35,399 bases of DNA from DYGT01 sp964607795 (GCA_964607795.1 CAZSLA010000006.1:1-35399); one strand, 5' to 3'; shown: positions 9,155 through 16,301, counted from the stretch's first letter. Notes: generated from the letters alone by a model not told the origin. Numbers and translations are program-made.

Positions 9155-9160
9155 TATAAT
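9155..9160 (+). promoter_or_regulatory. -10 element of the structured RNA / tRNA unit
   Basis: TATAAT with the expected start 7-8 bases downstream, at 9167-9168, which is exactly the first base of the outer helix of the structured RNA described next. No convincing -35 is visible. Confidence 0.55.
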
Positions 9161-9166
9161 TTGGTT

Positions 9167-9363
9167 AGACCCTGCTAAAGGGAATATATCTAGGTACATT
9201 TCCTGACCAAAAATTGTTTTGGGAGTTCCGCCTAGGGCGGAGCGGTTGCAGCCCGAAAGGGCCGCAGTCGAGCGGGTTTCCAGCTTCTCCTTGTGAGTGC
9301 CGGAATAGCTCAGCCCACCTGGTGTTCCGCCAGGAAATTTCCTAGATCCCGTAAGCGGGGTCT
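9167..9363 (+). ncRNA. Unclassified structured RNA upstream of two tRNAs
   Basis: No protein fits this stretch. Three nested long-range helices close it: GACCCTGC (9168-9175) with GCGGGGTC (9355-9362), ATCTAGG (9188-9194) with CCTAGAT (9341-9347), and ATTTCCTG (9198-9205) with CAGGAAAT (9331-9338). The last two are separated only by a 3x2 internal loop. Inside are local hairpins: CCAAAA/TTTTGG, TCCGCC/GGCGGA and GCAGCCC-GAAA-GGGC with a GNRA tetraloop. A promoter starts transcription at the outer helix. I see no RNase P, tmRNA or clear SRP signature. It may be processed from the same transcript as the tRNAs that follow. The 8-bp outer helix competes with a local hairpin at 9345-9362. Confidence 0.55.
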
Positions 9364-9378
9364 TTAAGTTGTCAAGAT

Positions 9379-9450
9379 GCCGAGATAGCTCAGTGGTAGA
9401 GCAACTGTTTTGTAAACAGTAGGCCCAGGGTTCAAATCCCTGTCTCGGCT
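9379..9450 (+). tRNA. tRNA-Thr (anticodon TGT)
   Basis: Cloverleaf with acceptor GCCGAGA/TCTCGGC, D-arm AGCTCAGTGGTAGAGC, anticodon arm ACTGT-TTTGTAA-ACAGT giving TGT, and T-arm around GGTTCAAATCC. The discriminator is T, and no CCA is encoded (TCAG follows). Probably cotranscribed with the structured RNA upstream and tRNA-Tyr downstream. Confidence 0.96.
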
Positions 9451-9467
9451 CAGAGGCAGAGAAATTA

Positions 9468-9552
9468 GCCAAGGTGGTAGAGTGGACAAATACAACAGTC
9501 TGTAAAACTGTCGCCCGTATGGGCTACGTTGGTTCGAATCCAACCCTTGGCA
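9468..9552 (+). tRNA. tRNA-Tyr (anticodon GTA)
   Basis: Class II tRNA with acceptor GCCAAGG/CCTTGGC, anticodon loop CTGTAAA (GTA) and a long variable arm (CGCCCGTATGGGCTACG), as expected for bacterial tRNA-Tyr. T-arm GGTTCGAATCC. CCA is not encoded. Confidence 0.96.
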
Positions 9553-9563
9553 CCGCGTTTGAT

Positions 9564-10439
9564 TTAAATAACTAGCAGTAATCCAAGAAAGAGAAGCACG
9601 CCCCCCACCCCCACTCCCATAACCACCGGGGTACTAATACCGGATTCCGGCACATCCGGCGGTAATGTTGGGCTTGAAGAACCACCTTTTGCCGGGCTTG
9701 TGGGCGTGACAGTCGGAGTGGCTGTATGAGTAGCAGTCGGAGTAGATGTAGGAGTGGCTGTAGGATTGGTGCCTCCAGTTCCGGGCTTTACTGTAGGAGC
9801 TGTGGTCGGCGCGACTGTGGGTGTCGGCGACGGAGTTTGTGTCGGGTTAGTCGTTTCCCCCGGAGCCTGGGTAATGGTATATAAACCAGTTGTCTGGGGA
9901 ATGAGCAATGTGTCTTCGGAGTCGCTCTTTTTGGTGATCACCGTCAAGGCGTTATCAAAGCTTAAATTCACAGGATTCACTGAAGGCACAGAGTTTGCTT
10001 TAAAAGTAAGAGTCACCAAATCGGTTACTCCGCTAGATGTAAAACCGCCCGCGCTTAAATTCACACAGGCCAAATCAACAAATATGGAATTACCCTGCTG
10101 TTGTTGGGAAGGCTTCACCGGGCAGCTCCATTCAGTGCTTAACAGCGTGGGATTTATCTGCGAATTTGATAGCTGGATCTCTGGCGAATTGTGAATCAAG
10201 CGCACAGATATACCGGAAATTACCTCGCCGTGAGTGTCAAAGCGCACTTTAACGTCAAACTCCTCGCCCACATTAAAACTACCACTGGTCGGGGCTAGTT
10301 CAATTGTGGCCTGACCGCCAGGCACTGCAGCCTTGCGCCTGATATCCTGCTGCCTTTGCACCAAATATACCCCAGCCATCACACCGATAATTGCAAAGAT
10401 TAAAAAGATGGCTGAAACAATGATTTTTGTTTTACTCAT
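9564..10439 (-). CDS. Cohesin-like surface protein with Thr/Pro linker and C-terminal helix
   Basis: Secreted, membrane-anchored protein of 291 residues. Order: N-terminal membrane helix (6-28) followed by the QRQQDIRRKAA juxtamembrane motif; a cohesin/CBM-like beta-sandwich (about 40-190; GSFNVGEEFDVKVRFDT, VTDLVTLTFKAN); a Thr/Pro-rich linker with many TPT repeats (195-260), probably extended and possibly O-glycosylated; then PESGIS and a hydrophobic helix to the end (267-291), like a sorting tail with no basic tail visible. Last gene of the surface operon; five bases separate it from the upstream gene. Cohesin-like folds bind dockerins in cellulosomes, and two dockerin proteins are encoded close by. 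Actual binding is inferred, not shown. Confidence 0.75.
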   Translation of the reverse strand: MSKTKIIVSAIFLIFAIIGVMAGVYLVQRQQDIRRKAAVPGGQATIELAPTSGSFNVGEEFDVKVRFDTHGEVISGISVRLIHNSPEIQLSNSQINPTLLSTEWSCPVKPSQQQQGNSIFVDLACVNLSAGGFTSSGVTDLVTLTFKANSVPSVNPVNLSFDNALTVITKKSDSEDTLLIPQTTGLYTITQAPGETTNPTQTPSPTPTVAPTTAPTVKPGTGGTNPTATPTSTPTATHTATPTVTPTSPAKGGSSSPTLPPDVPESGISTPVVMGVGVGGVLLFLGLLLVI

Positions 10440-10444
10440 ATTTT

Positions 10445-11014
10445 TTATTGTGTGCTCTTTTGATTAACGAATTCTAGTAGGTAAATTTTGCCGTCTTTAC
10501 TGACAATTTTAGAAACTTGTTCATCAATGGCTAAGTCCGCATCTAGATTATCCACCGAAAGCATGCCTATAGCCAAGCTGCCATCAGTTGATTGATACAC
10601 ACCTGAGCTCACGTAGGCTGCGGCAATATCTATCGAGAGTCCTTCTTCTTGGGTAATCTCATTGATCGGATAAACCCAGCCTGCCTGGGTAAGCTCACTA
10701 TTAGGAGTGAAGACCACGCTCCCCATGTCTTCGCTCACATAAATACGAAGCGCAAAAGCGTTCACCTTCACACTCCCCGCTTCTATGACAAGCTCAACTT
10801 CCCCTGTATCCGTGGCAGTGGCCGTGACGCGAAGCGGCTTTTCTTCCATTACCGTCTCATCAGCTAGAGTCGGGGGGGTTGTTTGCTCTTCCTGATTATT
10901 ATTAATAGCGGGAGCCTGGCGCGAAGCACTCCTAAGGGCCAAGCTTAGGGCAATCACCACAACAGCCGTCATGGCAATTACCAAAATAAGTATCAGGGCA
11001 GAATACTTTTTCAT
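10445..11014 (-). CDS. Membrane-anchored surface protein of unknown function
   Basis: 189 residues: short basic start, one hydrophobic helix (6-27), a low-complexity Asn/Gln/Thr stretch (35-50), then a beta-rich domain (60-189). Its VELVIEAGSVKVNAFALRIYV segment and its position between two cohesin-like genes suggest a divergent cohesin/CBM-like sandwich, but no family signature is certain. A possible extra promoter lies on the reverse strand at 11021-11026 (TAAAAT, six bases before ATG), overlapping the stop of the upstream gene, so the gene may also be transcribed alone as a leaderless mRNA. Confidence 0.6.
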   Translation of the reverse strand: MKKYSALILILVIAMTAVVVIALSLALRSASRQAPAINNNQEEQTTPPTLADETVMEEKPLRVTATATDTGEVELVIEAGSVKVNAFALRIYVSEDMGSVVFTPNSELTQAGWVYPINEITQEEGLSIDIAAAYVSSGVYQSTDGSLAIGMLSVDNLDADLAIDEQVSKIVSKDGKIYLLEFVNQKSTQ

Positions 11015-11023
11015 TCTTATATT

Positions 11024-12454
11024 TTAAATCTCATCTCCACGCACTACAAGCGCTGTATAATTACTCAATACTATAGCAATATCAGAAATATTGATAGTTT
11101 CATTTGCATCCACATCATATTTCTGGTTCCCCGAGTTCACCGGCACATTCAGGGTATTATAGACGCTCAATATCATGCCTATATCCGAAATGTCAATGGT
11201 GTTACTGGAGTTAAAGTCACCCGCCATAAGGGTCGGGGTTGTGCTTAGGATGTTACTGCCGTAATTAAGGCTAATGATATTCCAAGATTTTCTTAGATAA
11301 TTTGCCACCTTTATCGAAAACCTGGGAGTTCCAGGAACCACATCATTTACCAAAATCGGGACAGCCGGCTTAAAACTCACGCCAGATTGCACTACATTTA
11401 TCGGATAATTGAAAGTGTCACCGCTTGCTAGTGTAAAATCGGCCGAGGCTTGCCGGCTCAAACCCTTATCAGCTTTAATACCTTGCAGCATAAAGCTAAA
11501 ATCTAAAGTAGAGTCCGGAGCTGTCGGAGTCGCGCTTACGACGTTTGAGATATCAGAATAATTGTCATAGTCATCATAAGTTTTAAGAGCAAAATAATAA
11601 GTGGTGTTCCGGTTAAAGCTACCGGTGAATGTGAAAGCTTCGGTGGTTCCAGCGGGGTAAGACTGATGCCCTCCGAGCACTTGAGAACTATCCCAATTTT
11701 GCTCGGTAATTGGTACTGTATTGCTTACAACCATGCTGACTTGGGACCAGCCTGTAGGCCCTTGATCAACGGGAGAAGTCCAATTAAGCGTTATGCTATC
11801 AAGCGAAAAGTCAACGATCCTCAAGTCATCCACAGCCTCCGGACCACGATTATCTACCACTACCCTAAAGCTCACGGCATCAGGATTTTGCAAAATATCC
11901 TCTGAGTAATCGGCTTTACTGAACATATGGCTTTCCTCGCTATCAAAAGCAAAAGTGGCCGTGCCTTCTTCCTGGGCTTCAATGTAAAAGCTGGCCAATT
12001 TCTGGGGACTTCCAGCTTTATAGCCGGTGATTGAAGTATGTACAGCCCCAAGCTCAATTATCATATTCTGGCCATCTTGCAAAAATTCATTAACCGGTAT
12101 TGCCCACAAGCCGGACAGCAGCAAATCCGGATTTATTATTAAGCCCGTAAAGTCTTCATTTTCGCCCACGAGCTTTAAAATACTATCTGTATTTAAAACC
12201 AGCCGCAAGCTGATCGCAGATATCAAGTGGGCGCTGTCACCCTCACCAGTTGTGAAGTAGATGTCTACTTTTTGGCGCTCACCCTTCATCAGTTCTCCCC
12301 CTCTTGGTTCCAGCCAGACACGGCCGGCTCCCGTCGGCACCGCTGCCCGATTGAAATAAGTTTGGCTATTCCGAAGCAAAAAAACGCCAACGGCCACACC
12401 CACCACCAATACTGTCAAAGATAAAACCGCGGCAACTATTTTGGGTGCTTGCAT
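11024..12454 (-). CDS. Cohesin-like / FnIII / dockerin type I surface protein
   Basis: 476 residues with a mosaic order: N-terminal membrane helix (7-27); cohesin-like sandwich (42-200) starting GRVWLEPRGGELMKGERQ, similar to the neighbour at 9564; fibronectin type III domain (about 205-312; DDLRIVDFSLDSITLNWTSP, YYFALKTYDDYDNYSDIS); a beta domain (320-405); and a type I dockerin (410-470) with two Ca-binding F-hand repeats, GDFNSSNTIDISDIGMIL and YDVDANETINISDIAIVL. One polypeptide thus has both a cohesin-like module and a dockerin, which would allow chaining. First gene of three surface genes downstream of the CapA-family gene. Confidence 0.85.
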   Translation of the reverse strand: MQAPKIVAAVLSLTVLVVGVAVGVFLLRNSQTYFNRAAVPTGAGRVWLEPRGGELMKGERQKVDIYFTTGEGDSAHLISAISLRLVLNTDSILKLVGENEDFTGLIINPDLLLSGLWAIPVNEFLQDGQNMIIELGAVHTSITGYKAGSPQKLASFYIEAQEEGTATFAFDSEESHMFSKADYSEDILQNPDAVSFRVVVDNRGPEAVDDLRIVDFSLDSITLNWTSPVDQGPTGWSQVSMVVSNTVPITEQNWDSSQVLGGHQSYPAGTTEAFTFTGSFNRNTTYYFALKTYDDYDNYSDISNVVSATPTAPDSTLDFSFMLQGIKADKGLSRQASADFTLASGDTFNYPINVVQSGVSFKPAVPILVNDVVPGTPRFSIKVANYLRKSWNIISLNYGSNILSTTPTLMAGDFNSSNTIDISDIGMILSVYNTLNVPVNSGNQKYDVDANETINISDIAIVLSNYTALVVRGDEI

Positions 12455-12503
12455 GTTCTTATTAAGTAAACACCATTTCGGTATTAAAAGTAAAGTCCCA
12501 GAC

Positions 12504-13430
12504 TTAATCCGGCTTAATTACTGGCTGAGCCCAATTATCCATATAGGTATTAATAATTCTTTCACTCAGCTTACCCTCACTAAAAGTAACCTCCAAAAGC
12601 ATGCCTTTTCTGGTTGCCTCGGACCACATCTGGTCAAAAATCAAATTGCCCAAGGAATAATAAACCGGCACATTATCAATAATGTCTTTTGACTGCACTA
12701 CGTGCGGATGATGCCCGACTATCAAGTCCGCTCCCTCGGCTATCAGCCTTTTTGCCCAAGCACGCTGAGCCTGTGTAGGCTTGCCATATTCCACTCCCCA
12801 ATGCGGGCTAACAAGCAAAACATCCACCAGAGCATTTGCCCTGCGCACCAATTTATAATCCGCGTCAGTCGGCTCTTGGGATAAAAATTCAAAGCCCAAA
12901 AAACCAAAAACAACGCCCTCTTTTTCTATGCTTACAAGCTCCCCGAGGCCGGTTGCCAAAATGCCTTTTTCGGCCAAAACATTGACTGTTGTATCAATGC
13001 CTTCCTGGCCATAATTTCTGGAGTGATTATTTGCAAGTGTCACAATGTCTATGCCGGAAAAGGCAAGCCCGTGTGTCATTTCAGGCACGGCGCAAAAAAC
13101 CATGCTTGTGTAGTCCCGCCTACAGCCATACACAAACGGGTTTTCCAGATTGACAAAGGAGATGTCTGCCTGCCTTAGGGTTTGTGCGATATTCCGAAAC
13201 GGATATACATAATCACCCTTGTCCTGGCTTGTGGTCATGACGGTTCTACCAAGCATCACGTCTCCGCCAAAAATTATCGTTACCGGCTTTTGGGCTTGAG
13301 GCTTTTGGGGAGTGCCTGCGACCGAAGCTAAATTATTGCCCGGTCCGTTGGCATTTAAGAATAAAAATACGACGCCTGCCAGCAAAATAATTACTATTAA
13401 TTCTATTTTAGTAATTGTTTTCCCGCACAC
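12504..13430 (-). CDS. CapA family (PGA_cap metallophosphatase-like) protein
   Basis: Anchored by one N-terminal helix (8-28), with the CapA domain outside: GGDVMLGR (about 55), NLENP, LANNH, SPHWGVEY, VGHHPHVVQ and YSLGNLIFD, the metal-binding motifs of the calcineurin-like CapA/PgsA fold. CapA is known from poly-gamma-glutamate capsule synthesis; standalone members are common and often of uncertain substrate. The GTG start is chosen because TATACT on the reverse strand (13440-13445) ends nine bases before it, implying an almost leaderless mRNA. There are no capB/capC genes nearby, but three ATP-grasp ligases occur 10 kb away. Confidence 0.88.
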   Translation of the reverse strand: MCGKTITKIELIVIILLAGVVFLFLNANGPGNNLASVAGTPQKPQAQKPVTIIFGGDVMLGRTVMTTSQDKGDYVYPFRNIAQTLRQADISFVNLENPFVYGCRRDYTSMVFCAVPEMTHGLAFSGIDIVTLANNHSRNYGQEGIDTTVNVLAEKGILATGLGELVSIEKEGVVFGFLGFEFLSQEPTDADYKLVRRANALVDVLLVSPHWGVEYGKPTQAQRAWAKRLIAEGADLIVGHHPHVVQSKDIIDNVPVYYSLGNLIFDQMWSEATRKGMLLEVTFSEGKLSERIINTYMDNWAQPVIKPD

Positions 13431-13439
13431 GGCTGTTTA

Positions 13440-13462
13440 AGTATACCAAGCTTTGGTATAAT
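13440..13462. promoter_or_regulatory. Divergent promoters with inverted repeat (CapA / tRNA-Thr)
   Basis: A perfect inverted repeat, TATACCAA-GCT-TTGGTATA (13442-13460), spans the gap. The forward -10 TATAAT is at 13457-13462, nine bases before the tRNA; the reverse -10 TATACT is at 13440-13445, nine bases before the GTG. The symmetry could be an operator or simply paired -10 regions. Confidence 0.5.
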
Positions 13463-13471
13463 CTAGTTTAC

Positions 13472-13543
13472 GCCCAAGTAGCTCAGTGGTAGAGCGCATT
13501 CTTGGTAAGAATGAGGTCAAGGGTTCAATCCCCTTCTTGGGCT
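13472..13543 (+). tRNA. tRNA-Thr (anticodon GGT)
   Basis: Acceptor GCCCAAG/CTTGGGC, D-arm AGCTCAGTGGTAGAGC, anticodon arm CATTC-TTGGTAA-GAATG (GGT), T-arm GGGTTCAATCCCC. No encoded CCA. Precedes rpmG with only ~50 bases between. Confidence 0.96.
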
Positions 13544-13592
13544 CCTACAAGCCTTGCTTGACAACAGGCTTGGTGATAAACTACCTATCGTT

Positions 13593-13763
13593 ATGGCAAA
13601 AGGAAATCGCGAAATCATAGCTTTGGTCTGCGGCGTTTGTAAATCGCAAAACTACATTACAACCCGCAACAAGGTTAATATGGAGGGCAAACTGGTTATC
13701 AAAAAATTCTGCAAAAAGTGTCGTAAACAAACCGAGCACAAAGAATCCTCCAAGCTAAAATAA
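13593..13763 (+). CDS. rpmG: 50S ribosomal protein L33 (bL33)
   Basis: 56-residue basic protein of the large subunit. MAKGNREIIALVCGVCKSQN and FCKKCRKQTEHK give two CxxC pairs (13/16 and 40/43), the zinc-binding form. The start ATG at 13593 matches the family N-terminus; an in-frame start 39 bases earlier would add an unrelated leader. A TTGACA sits at 13558-13563, but I cannot place a good -10, so the gene may be read from the tRNA-Thr promoter. In many bacteria rpmG lies before secE; here it is 4 kb away. Confidence 0.95.
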   Translation: MAKGNREIIALVCGVCKSQNYITTRNKVNMEGKLVIKKFCKKCRKQTEHKESSKLK

Positions 13764-13811
13764 TTTACTTCTCTTGTTTAATTTTTAATTGCTAAATTTG
13801 AGCTAATAAGG

Positions 13812-13817
13812 TATAAT
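13812..13817 (+). promoter_or_regulatory. -10 element for the orphan gene at 13872
   Basis: TATAAT followed by a ~50-base leader containing a small hairpin (TATCCTGA/TCAGGGATA with one bulge) and then a ribosome-binding site (AGAGGAAAGGA). Unlike most non-ribosomal genes here, the gene has a real 5' leader. Confidence 0.5.
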
Positions 13818-13871
13818 TCTCTATCCTGATTTCAGGGATATTTCGCACATTTAAAGAGGAAAGGATTCAAA

Positions 13872-14123
13872 ATGCCTACCTACGGAAACAGATTCAGCCC
13901 GTGCCGAGACGATAGGCCACATCGCAACCCGAGCTGTGCACCCGGATATCAGCTTCGGGTAGGGTTCAACGGCAGCCCCCTGGACGACGTGCTGAAAGAT
14001 CCCCGACGCCCGATAGCATTGAGTCCCGGGGATCCTACTCTTGCCGAAGAAGTTATCAGAAACATGGTGCCGCCAGATATCCTGGATGGGACATATCAAT
14101 CAGATCCTGGCGACAGACACTGA
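13872..14123 (+). CDS. Small orphan protein, 83 aa
   Basis: Not recognised. Pro/Arg/Asp-rich, no membrane helix; a single Cys pair (11 and 22) and a C-terminal LAEEVIRNMVPPDILDG segment that could form a short amphipathic helix. Supported by a promoter (13812), a purine-rich ribosome-binding site ending six bases before ATG, and a terminator-like hairpin after the stop (14151). GC and codon use are richer in C/G than the neighbours, which hints at transfer or at a different expression class. Other frames over this DNA are open too, so the reading is moderately certain. Confidence 0.5.
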   Translation: MPTYGNRFSPCRDDRPHRNPSCAPGYQLRVGFNGSPLDDVLKDPRRPIALSPGDPTLAEEVIRNMVPPDILDGTYQSDPGDRH

Positions 14124-14150
14124 ATCTCAATCTAGACAAGAACGACCGAA

Positions 14151-14190
14151 GCTGCCAGCTGTGGCCCCGCCAAGGCTGGCAGCACTTTTC
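14151..14190 (+). terminator. Hairpin between two orphan genes
   Basis: Perfect 9-bp stem GCTGCCAGC (14151-14159) / GCTGGCAGC (14175-14183), followed by ACTTTTCC. The T-run is short, so it may be partial, giving reduced readthrough into the next gene. Confidence 0.55.
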
Positions 14191-14207
14191 CTACAAGGAG
14201 GGAAAAC

Positions 14208-14471
14208 ATGTACAAAAGAACCAGCTACGAAGCAGAAATTAAGGCCGAGAGAGCCCAAAAAAGGGCTACCATGTTCAGAAGGGCGGATATCATTGCTAGG
14301 ACGGAAAAAGCCTATGGCTCAACTGACCTTGCAGACGATGGGCTCTTTGCCGCCATCTACGAAGCCTTGCTCAAGGCCGGCATCGAAATCGCCGAAGTAG
14401 ACTGTCTGCAATACCGTCAAATCCTTTCCAAAAGGAAAGTACTCAACCAAAAGCAGGAGGAGGTTTCGTGA
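14208..14471 (+). CDS. Small orphan protein, 87 aa, charged and helical
   Basis: Not recognised. MYKRTSYEAEIKAERAQKRA begins a strongly charged, probably helical protein (Ala, Glu, Lys and Arg make up much of it) without membrane segments; the middle DLADDGLFAAIYEALLKAGIEI looks like two helices. A very strong ribosome-binding site (AGGAGG, then six bases) fixes the start. It is followed by an inverted repeat with a T-run (14495-14546). With the preceding gene it forms a two-gene unit between tRNA-Thr/rpmG and tRNA-Trp. Confidence 0.6.
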   Translation: MYKRTSYEAEIKAERAQKRATMFRRADIIARTEKAYGSTDLADDGLFAAIYEALLKAGIEIAEVDCLQYRQILSKRKVLNQKQEEVS

Positions 14472-14494
14472 CATGCGCACATCAAAATCCTGTA

Positions 14495-14546
14495 AACGCC
14501 GTCAAAGGCTCAGAGCACACCACTCTCAACCTAGGCGGCGTTTTTA
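14495..14546 (+). terminator. Long-loop rho-independent terminator
   Basis: AACGCCG (14495-14501) pairs with CGGCGTT (14536-14542), followed by TTTTTATTT. The loop is ~34 bases with weak internal pairing. It closes the orphan two-gene unit. Confidence 0.55.
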
Positions 14547-14779
14547 TTTCCAAAGCATTTTTGTTATTATTTAATTAGTTTCCTTTTTGGTTAAAGGAAG
14601 TTGCTGTGGAGGGTCTTCGGATAATAAACATCACAGACCTGAAGCACGAACAAGCCGAATCTCAATAAAAGTTTTTCGACCCGAGGCCGCTCACAAACCC
14701 CGAGCACCCTCGAAATAAATCCAAATAATGTATAATATGGATTAGTTTAGGCCCGTAAAAAACTGGTCTACGAAATTCT
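14547..14779 (+). other. Gene-free stretch with hairpins and the tRNA-Trp promoter
   Basis: No coding frame with a start and ribosome-binding site. Visible structure: TTCCTTT/AAAGGAA hairpin near 14580-14600, and a nested hairpin at 14682-14712 (CGAGG, GCTC / GAGC, CCTCG). TATAAT at 14731-14736 is the tRNA-Trp promoter. The transcript would begin near 14745, just before AGGCCCGTA (14749-14757), an exact 9-base copy of the tRNA-Trp 5' end (14780-14788). Confidence 0.6.
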
Positions 14780-14850
14780 AGGCCCGTAGTTAAATGGAAT
14801 AATAGGGGTCTCCAAAACCCTTGTTGGGGGTTCGATTCCCTCCGGGCCTG
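14780..14850 (+). tRNA. tRNA-Trp (anticodon CCA)
   Basis: Acceptor AGGCCCG/CGGGCCT, D-arm GTTAAATGGAATAAT, anticodon arm GGGGT-CTCCAAA-ACCCT (CCA), T-arm GGGGGTTCGATTCCCT, discriminator G. CCA end not encoded. A 9-base copy of its 5' end lies 31 bases upstream in the precursor. Confidence 0.95.
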
Positions 14851-14959
14851 CACCGCGGGATATTCTCGCAGCACCCGCGCCCGCGGCGAGCCGGCAAAGC
14901 CGAAGTTATACTCGAGCTTTAGCTGAGTATTCTCCAAAAAGAAGTTCGAACCGACCTTT

Positions 14960-14995
14960 TTTGCATGAACAGCAAGTTCATGCAAATTATTTTTG
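14960..14995 (+). terminator. Strong rho-independent terminator after tRNA-Trp trailer
   Basis: 11-bp perfect stem TTTGCATGAAC (14960-14970) / GTTCATGCAAA (14976-14986), loop AGCAA, then TTATTTTTG. The ~110 bases between the tRNA and this terminator are GC-rich and hold several short hairpins (e.g. ATACTC/GAGTAT around AGC-TTTA-GCT near 14909-14931). Confidence 0.85.
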
Positions 14996-15083
14996 TATCA
15001 TTCAAAGTCAACGATAAGCTAAAAAGTATTTCTTCTCCTCTTTTTTCTGTACTTTTATACAAAAAATGCTAATATTTATTTAT

Positions 15084-16208
15084 ATGGCAATGGTTATTAA
15101 TAAGAAAACTTTCTCTTTGGCCATTCTACTTATCCTCGCAATTTTTGTATTTTTTCTAACAAAATATATTACTAAACAGAGCTATAAGCCATCTTCTGCA
15201 GCCTCCAATGTGTTACTCTTTTTTGATCCTCAAAATGCTACTCTCCCACCAAACACCGACATGCGCATACTAGTTAACCCACAAGGAGAGCGAGCAGCAT
15301 TTATCCGAGTCACAGTAAAATTTGATCACACAAAGATAAATCTTACATCTGACGTGATACCTGAAAACGACGCTTATATTATACCTGCTTTGTCAGACGG
15401 AACTAAACTGGTCAGCAGCATAGATGAAGCAAATCTGAATGGTAAAATAGATGCAGTTTTTTTAGTTCCACCACAAAACATCAGCCAAATACCTACCACC
15501 ACCTTTGAGCTGACAAGAATTGGTTTCCGCTCCATAAGTAACCAGCCCAACCAAAACACAGAAATATATTTCGATAACCAAAGCATGCAAGCTGTAGATT
15601 ATAACACCCAAGAAAATCTGATAATTAATTCACAAAATGCCACCCTATTACTTAATCCATCATCCCTCGCACCAGAGCCATCAGCGACTCCCGGTGACAC
15701 CCCATCTCCATCTTCTGAGCCAGAAAATATGGTCCTTAATATAAATTACAAAACACAGAGTATTGGCACAGAAACAGCCGAACATCAACTCGAAACATTA
15801 ATAACTTTACGGGATATTGACGGAGTTGCCTTCCAAGAAAACAGATCTTTTAATTATTCAGATGGGCTTTATAAAGCAAACTTCACAGTCCAAGCAGTTG
15901 AACCTGGAATTTATGACTTATTTATCAAGCCTGCCTTCCATTTACAAAAGAGACTAGAAAAAATTGAGATTAAACAAGGTGACAACAATATTACATTCGA
16001 ATCAACGCTGATGGCTGGCGATTTTAACAACAACAATTCAATTACCATCGAAGATGTTGCCTTGATTCTTTCTGTTTACACGGCTTTATCTGTAAACCCG
16101 ACACAAGTGACAAGGAAGTATGATATCAATAGAGACGGAGTCATCAATATTATGGATATTTCTATTGTGCTTTCAAACTATACTGCTTTAACTGTCAGTG
16201 GTGATTAA
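15084..16208 (+). CDS. Surface-anchored dockerin type I protein
   Basis: About 374 residues. N-terminal membrane helix (roughly 8-28), a cohesin/CBM-like sandwich (40-185; NVLLFFDPQNATLPPNTDM resembles cohesin starts), a short Pro/Ser linker (SSLAPEPSATPGD), a second beta domain (about 215-310) and a C-terminal type I dockerin with two Ca-binding repeats (GDFNNNNSITIEDVALIL; YDINRDGVINIMDISIVL). The dockerin closely matches that of the protein at 11024, including the LSNYTAL end. A start at 15066 is possible; 15084 is preferred because TGC-TAATAT (-10 at 15070-15075) ends eight bases before it. AT-richer than its neighbours. Ends with a small hairpin (CACAC/GTGTG) near 16225. Confidence 0.82.
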   Translation: MAMVINKKTFSLAILLILAIFVFFLTKYITKQSYKPSSAASNVLLFFDPQNATLPPNTDMRILVNPQGERAAFIRVTVKFDHTKINLTSDVIPENDAYIIPALSDGTKLVSSIDEANLNGKIDAVFLVPPQNISQIPTTTFELTRIGFRSISNQPNQNTEIYFDNQSMQAVDYNTQENLIINSQNATLLLNPSSLAPEPSATPGDTPSPSSEPENMVLNINYKTQSIGTETAEHQLETLITLRDIDGVAFQENRSFNYSDGLYKANFTVQAVEPGIYDLFIKPAFHLQKRLEKIEIKQGDNNITFESTLMAGDFNNNNSITIEDVALILSVYTALSVNPTQVTRKYDINRDGVINIMDISIVLSNYTALTVSGD

Positions 16209-16301
16209 AGACCTACTAAACACACCTAAGTGTGGCATTTGTATGTAAATCTTTGAAAGCGTTTGCTACAATAAGCCTAGCCAAGAAGGGAGGCGATTAT
16301 T

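Noticed and set aside
9203..9330. SRP RNA or RNase P RNA
   Set aside because: A GAAA-capped hairpin followed by GCAG is loosely SRP-like, but the conserved SRP helix-8 pattern and all RNase P core motifs are absent.
9298..9345. tRNA remnant (GCCGGAATAGCTCAG resembles an acceptor and D-arm)
   Set aside because: No anticodon or T-arm follows, and these bases take part in the structured RNA's helices.
9149..9472. 107-aa ORF on the minus strand over the structured RNA and tRNA-Thr
   Set aside because: It is antisense to a tRNA (RQGFEPWAY-type peptide is the usual translation of a reversed T-arm). No SD or promoter.
14041..14400. 119-aa ORF bridging the two orphan genes
   Set aside because: Overlaps both in another frame, runs through the terminator hairpin, and has no SD.
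14662..14985. 107-aa minus-strand ORF over tRNA-Trp
   Set aside because: Antisense of a tRNA and its trailer and terminator; no start signals.
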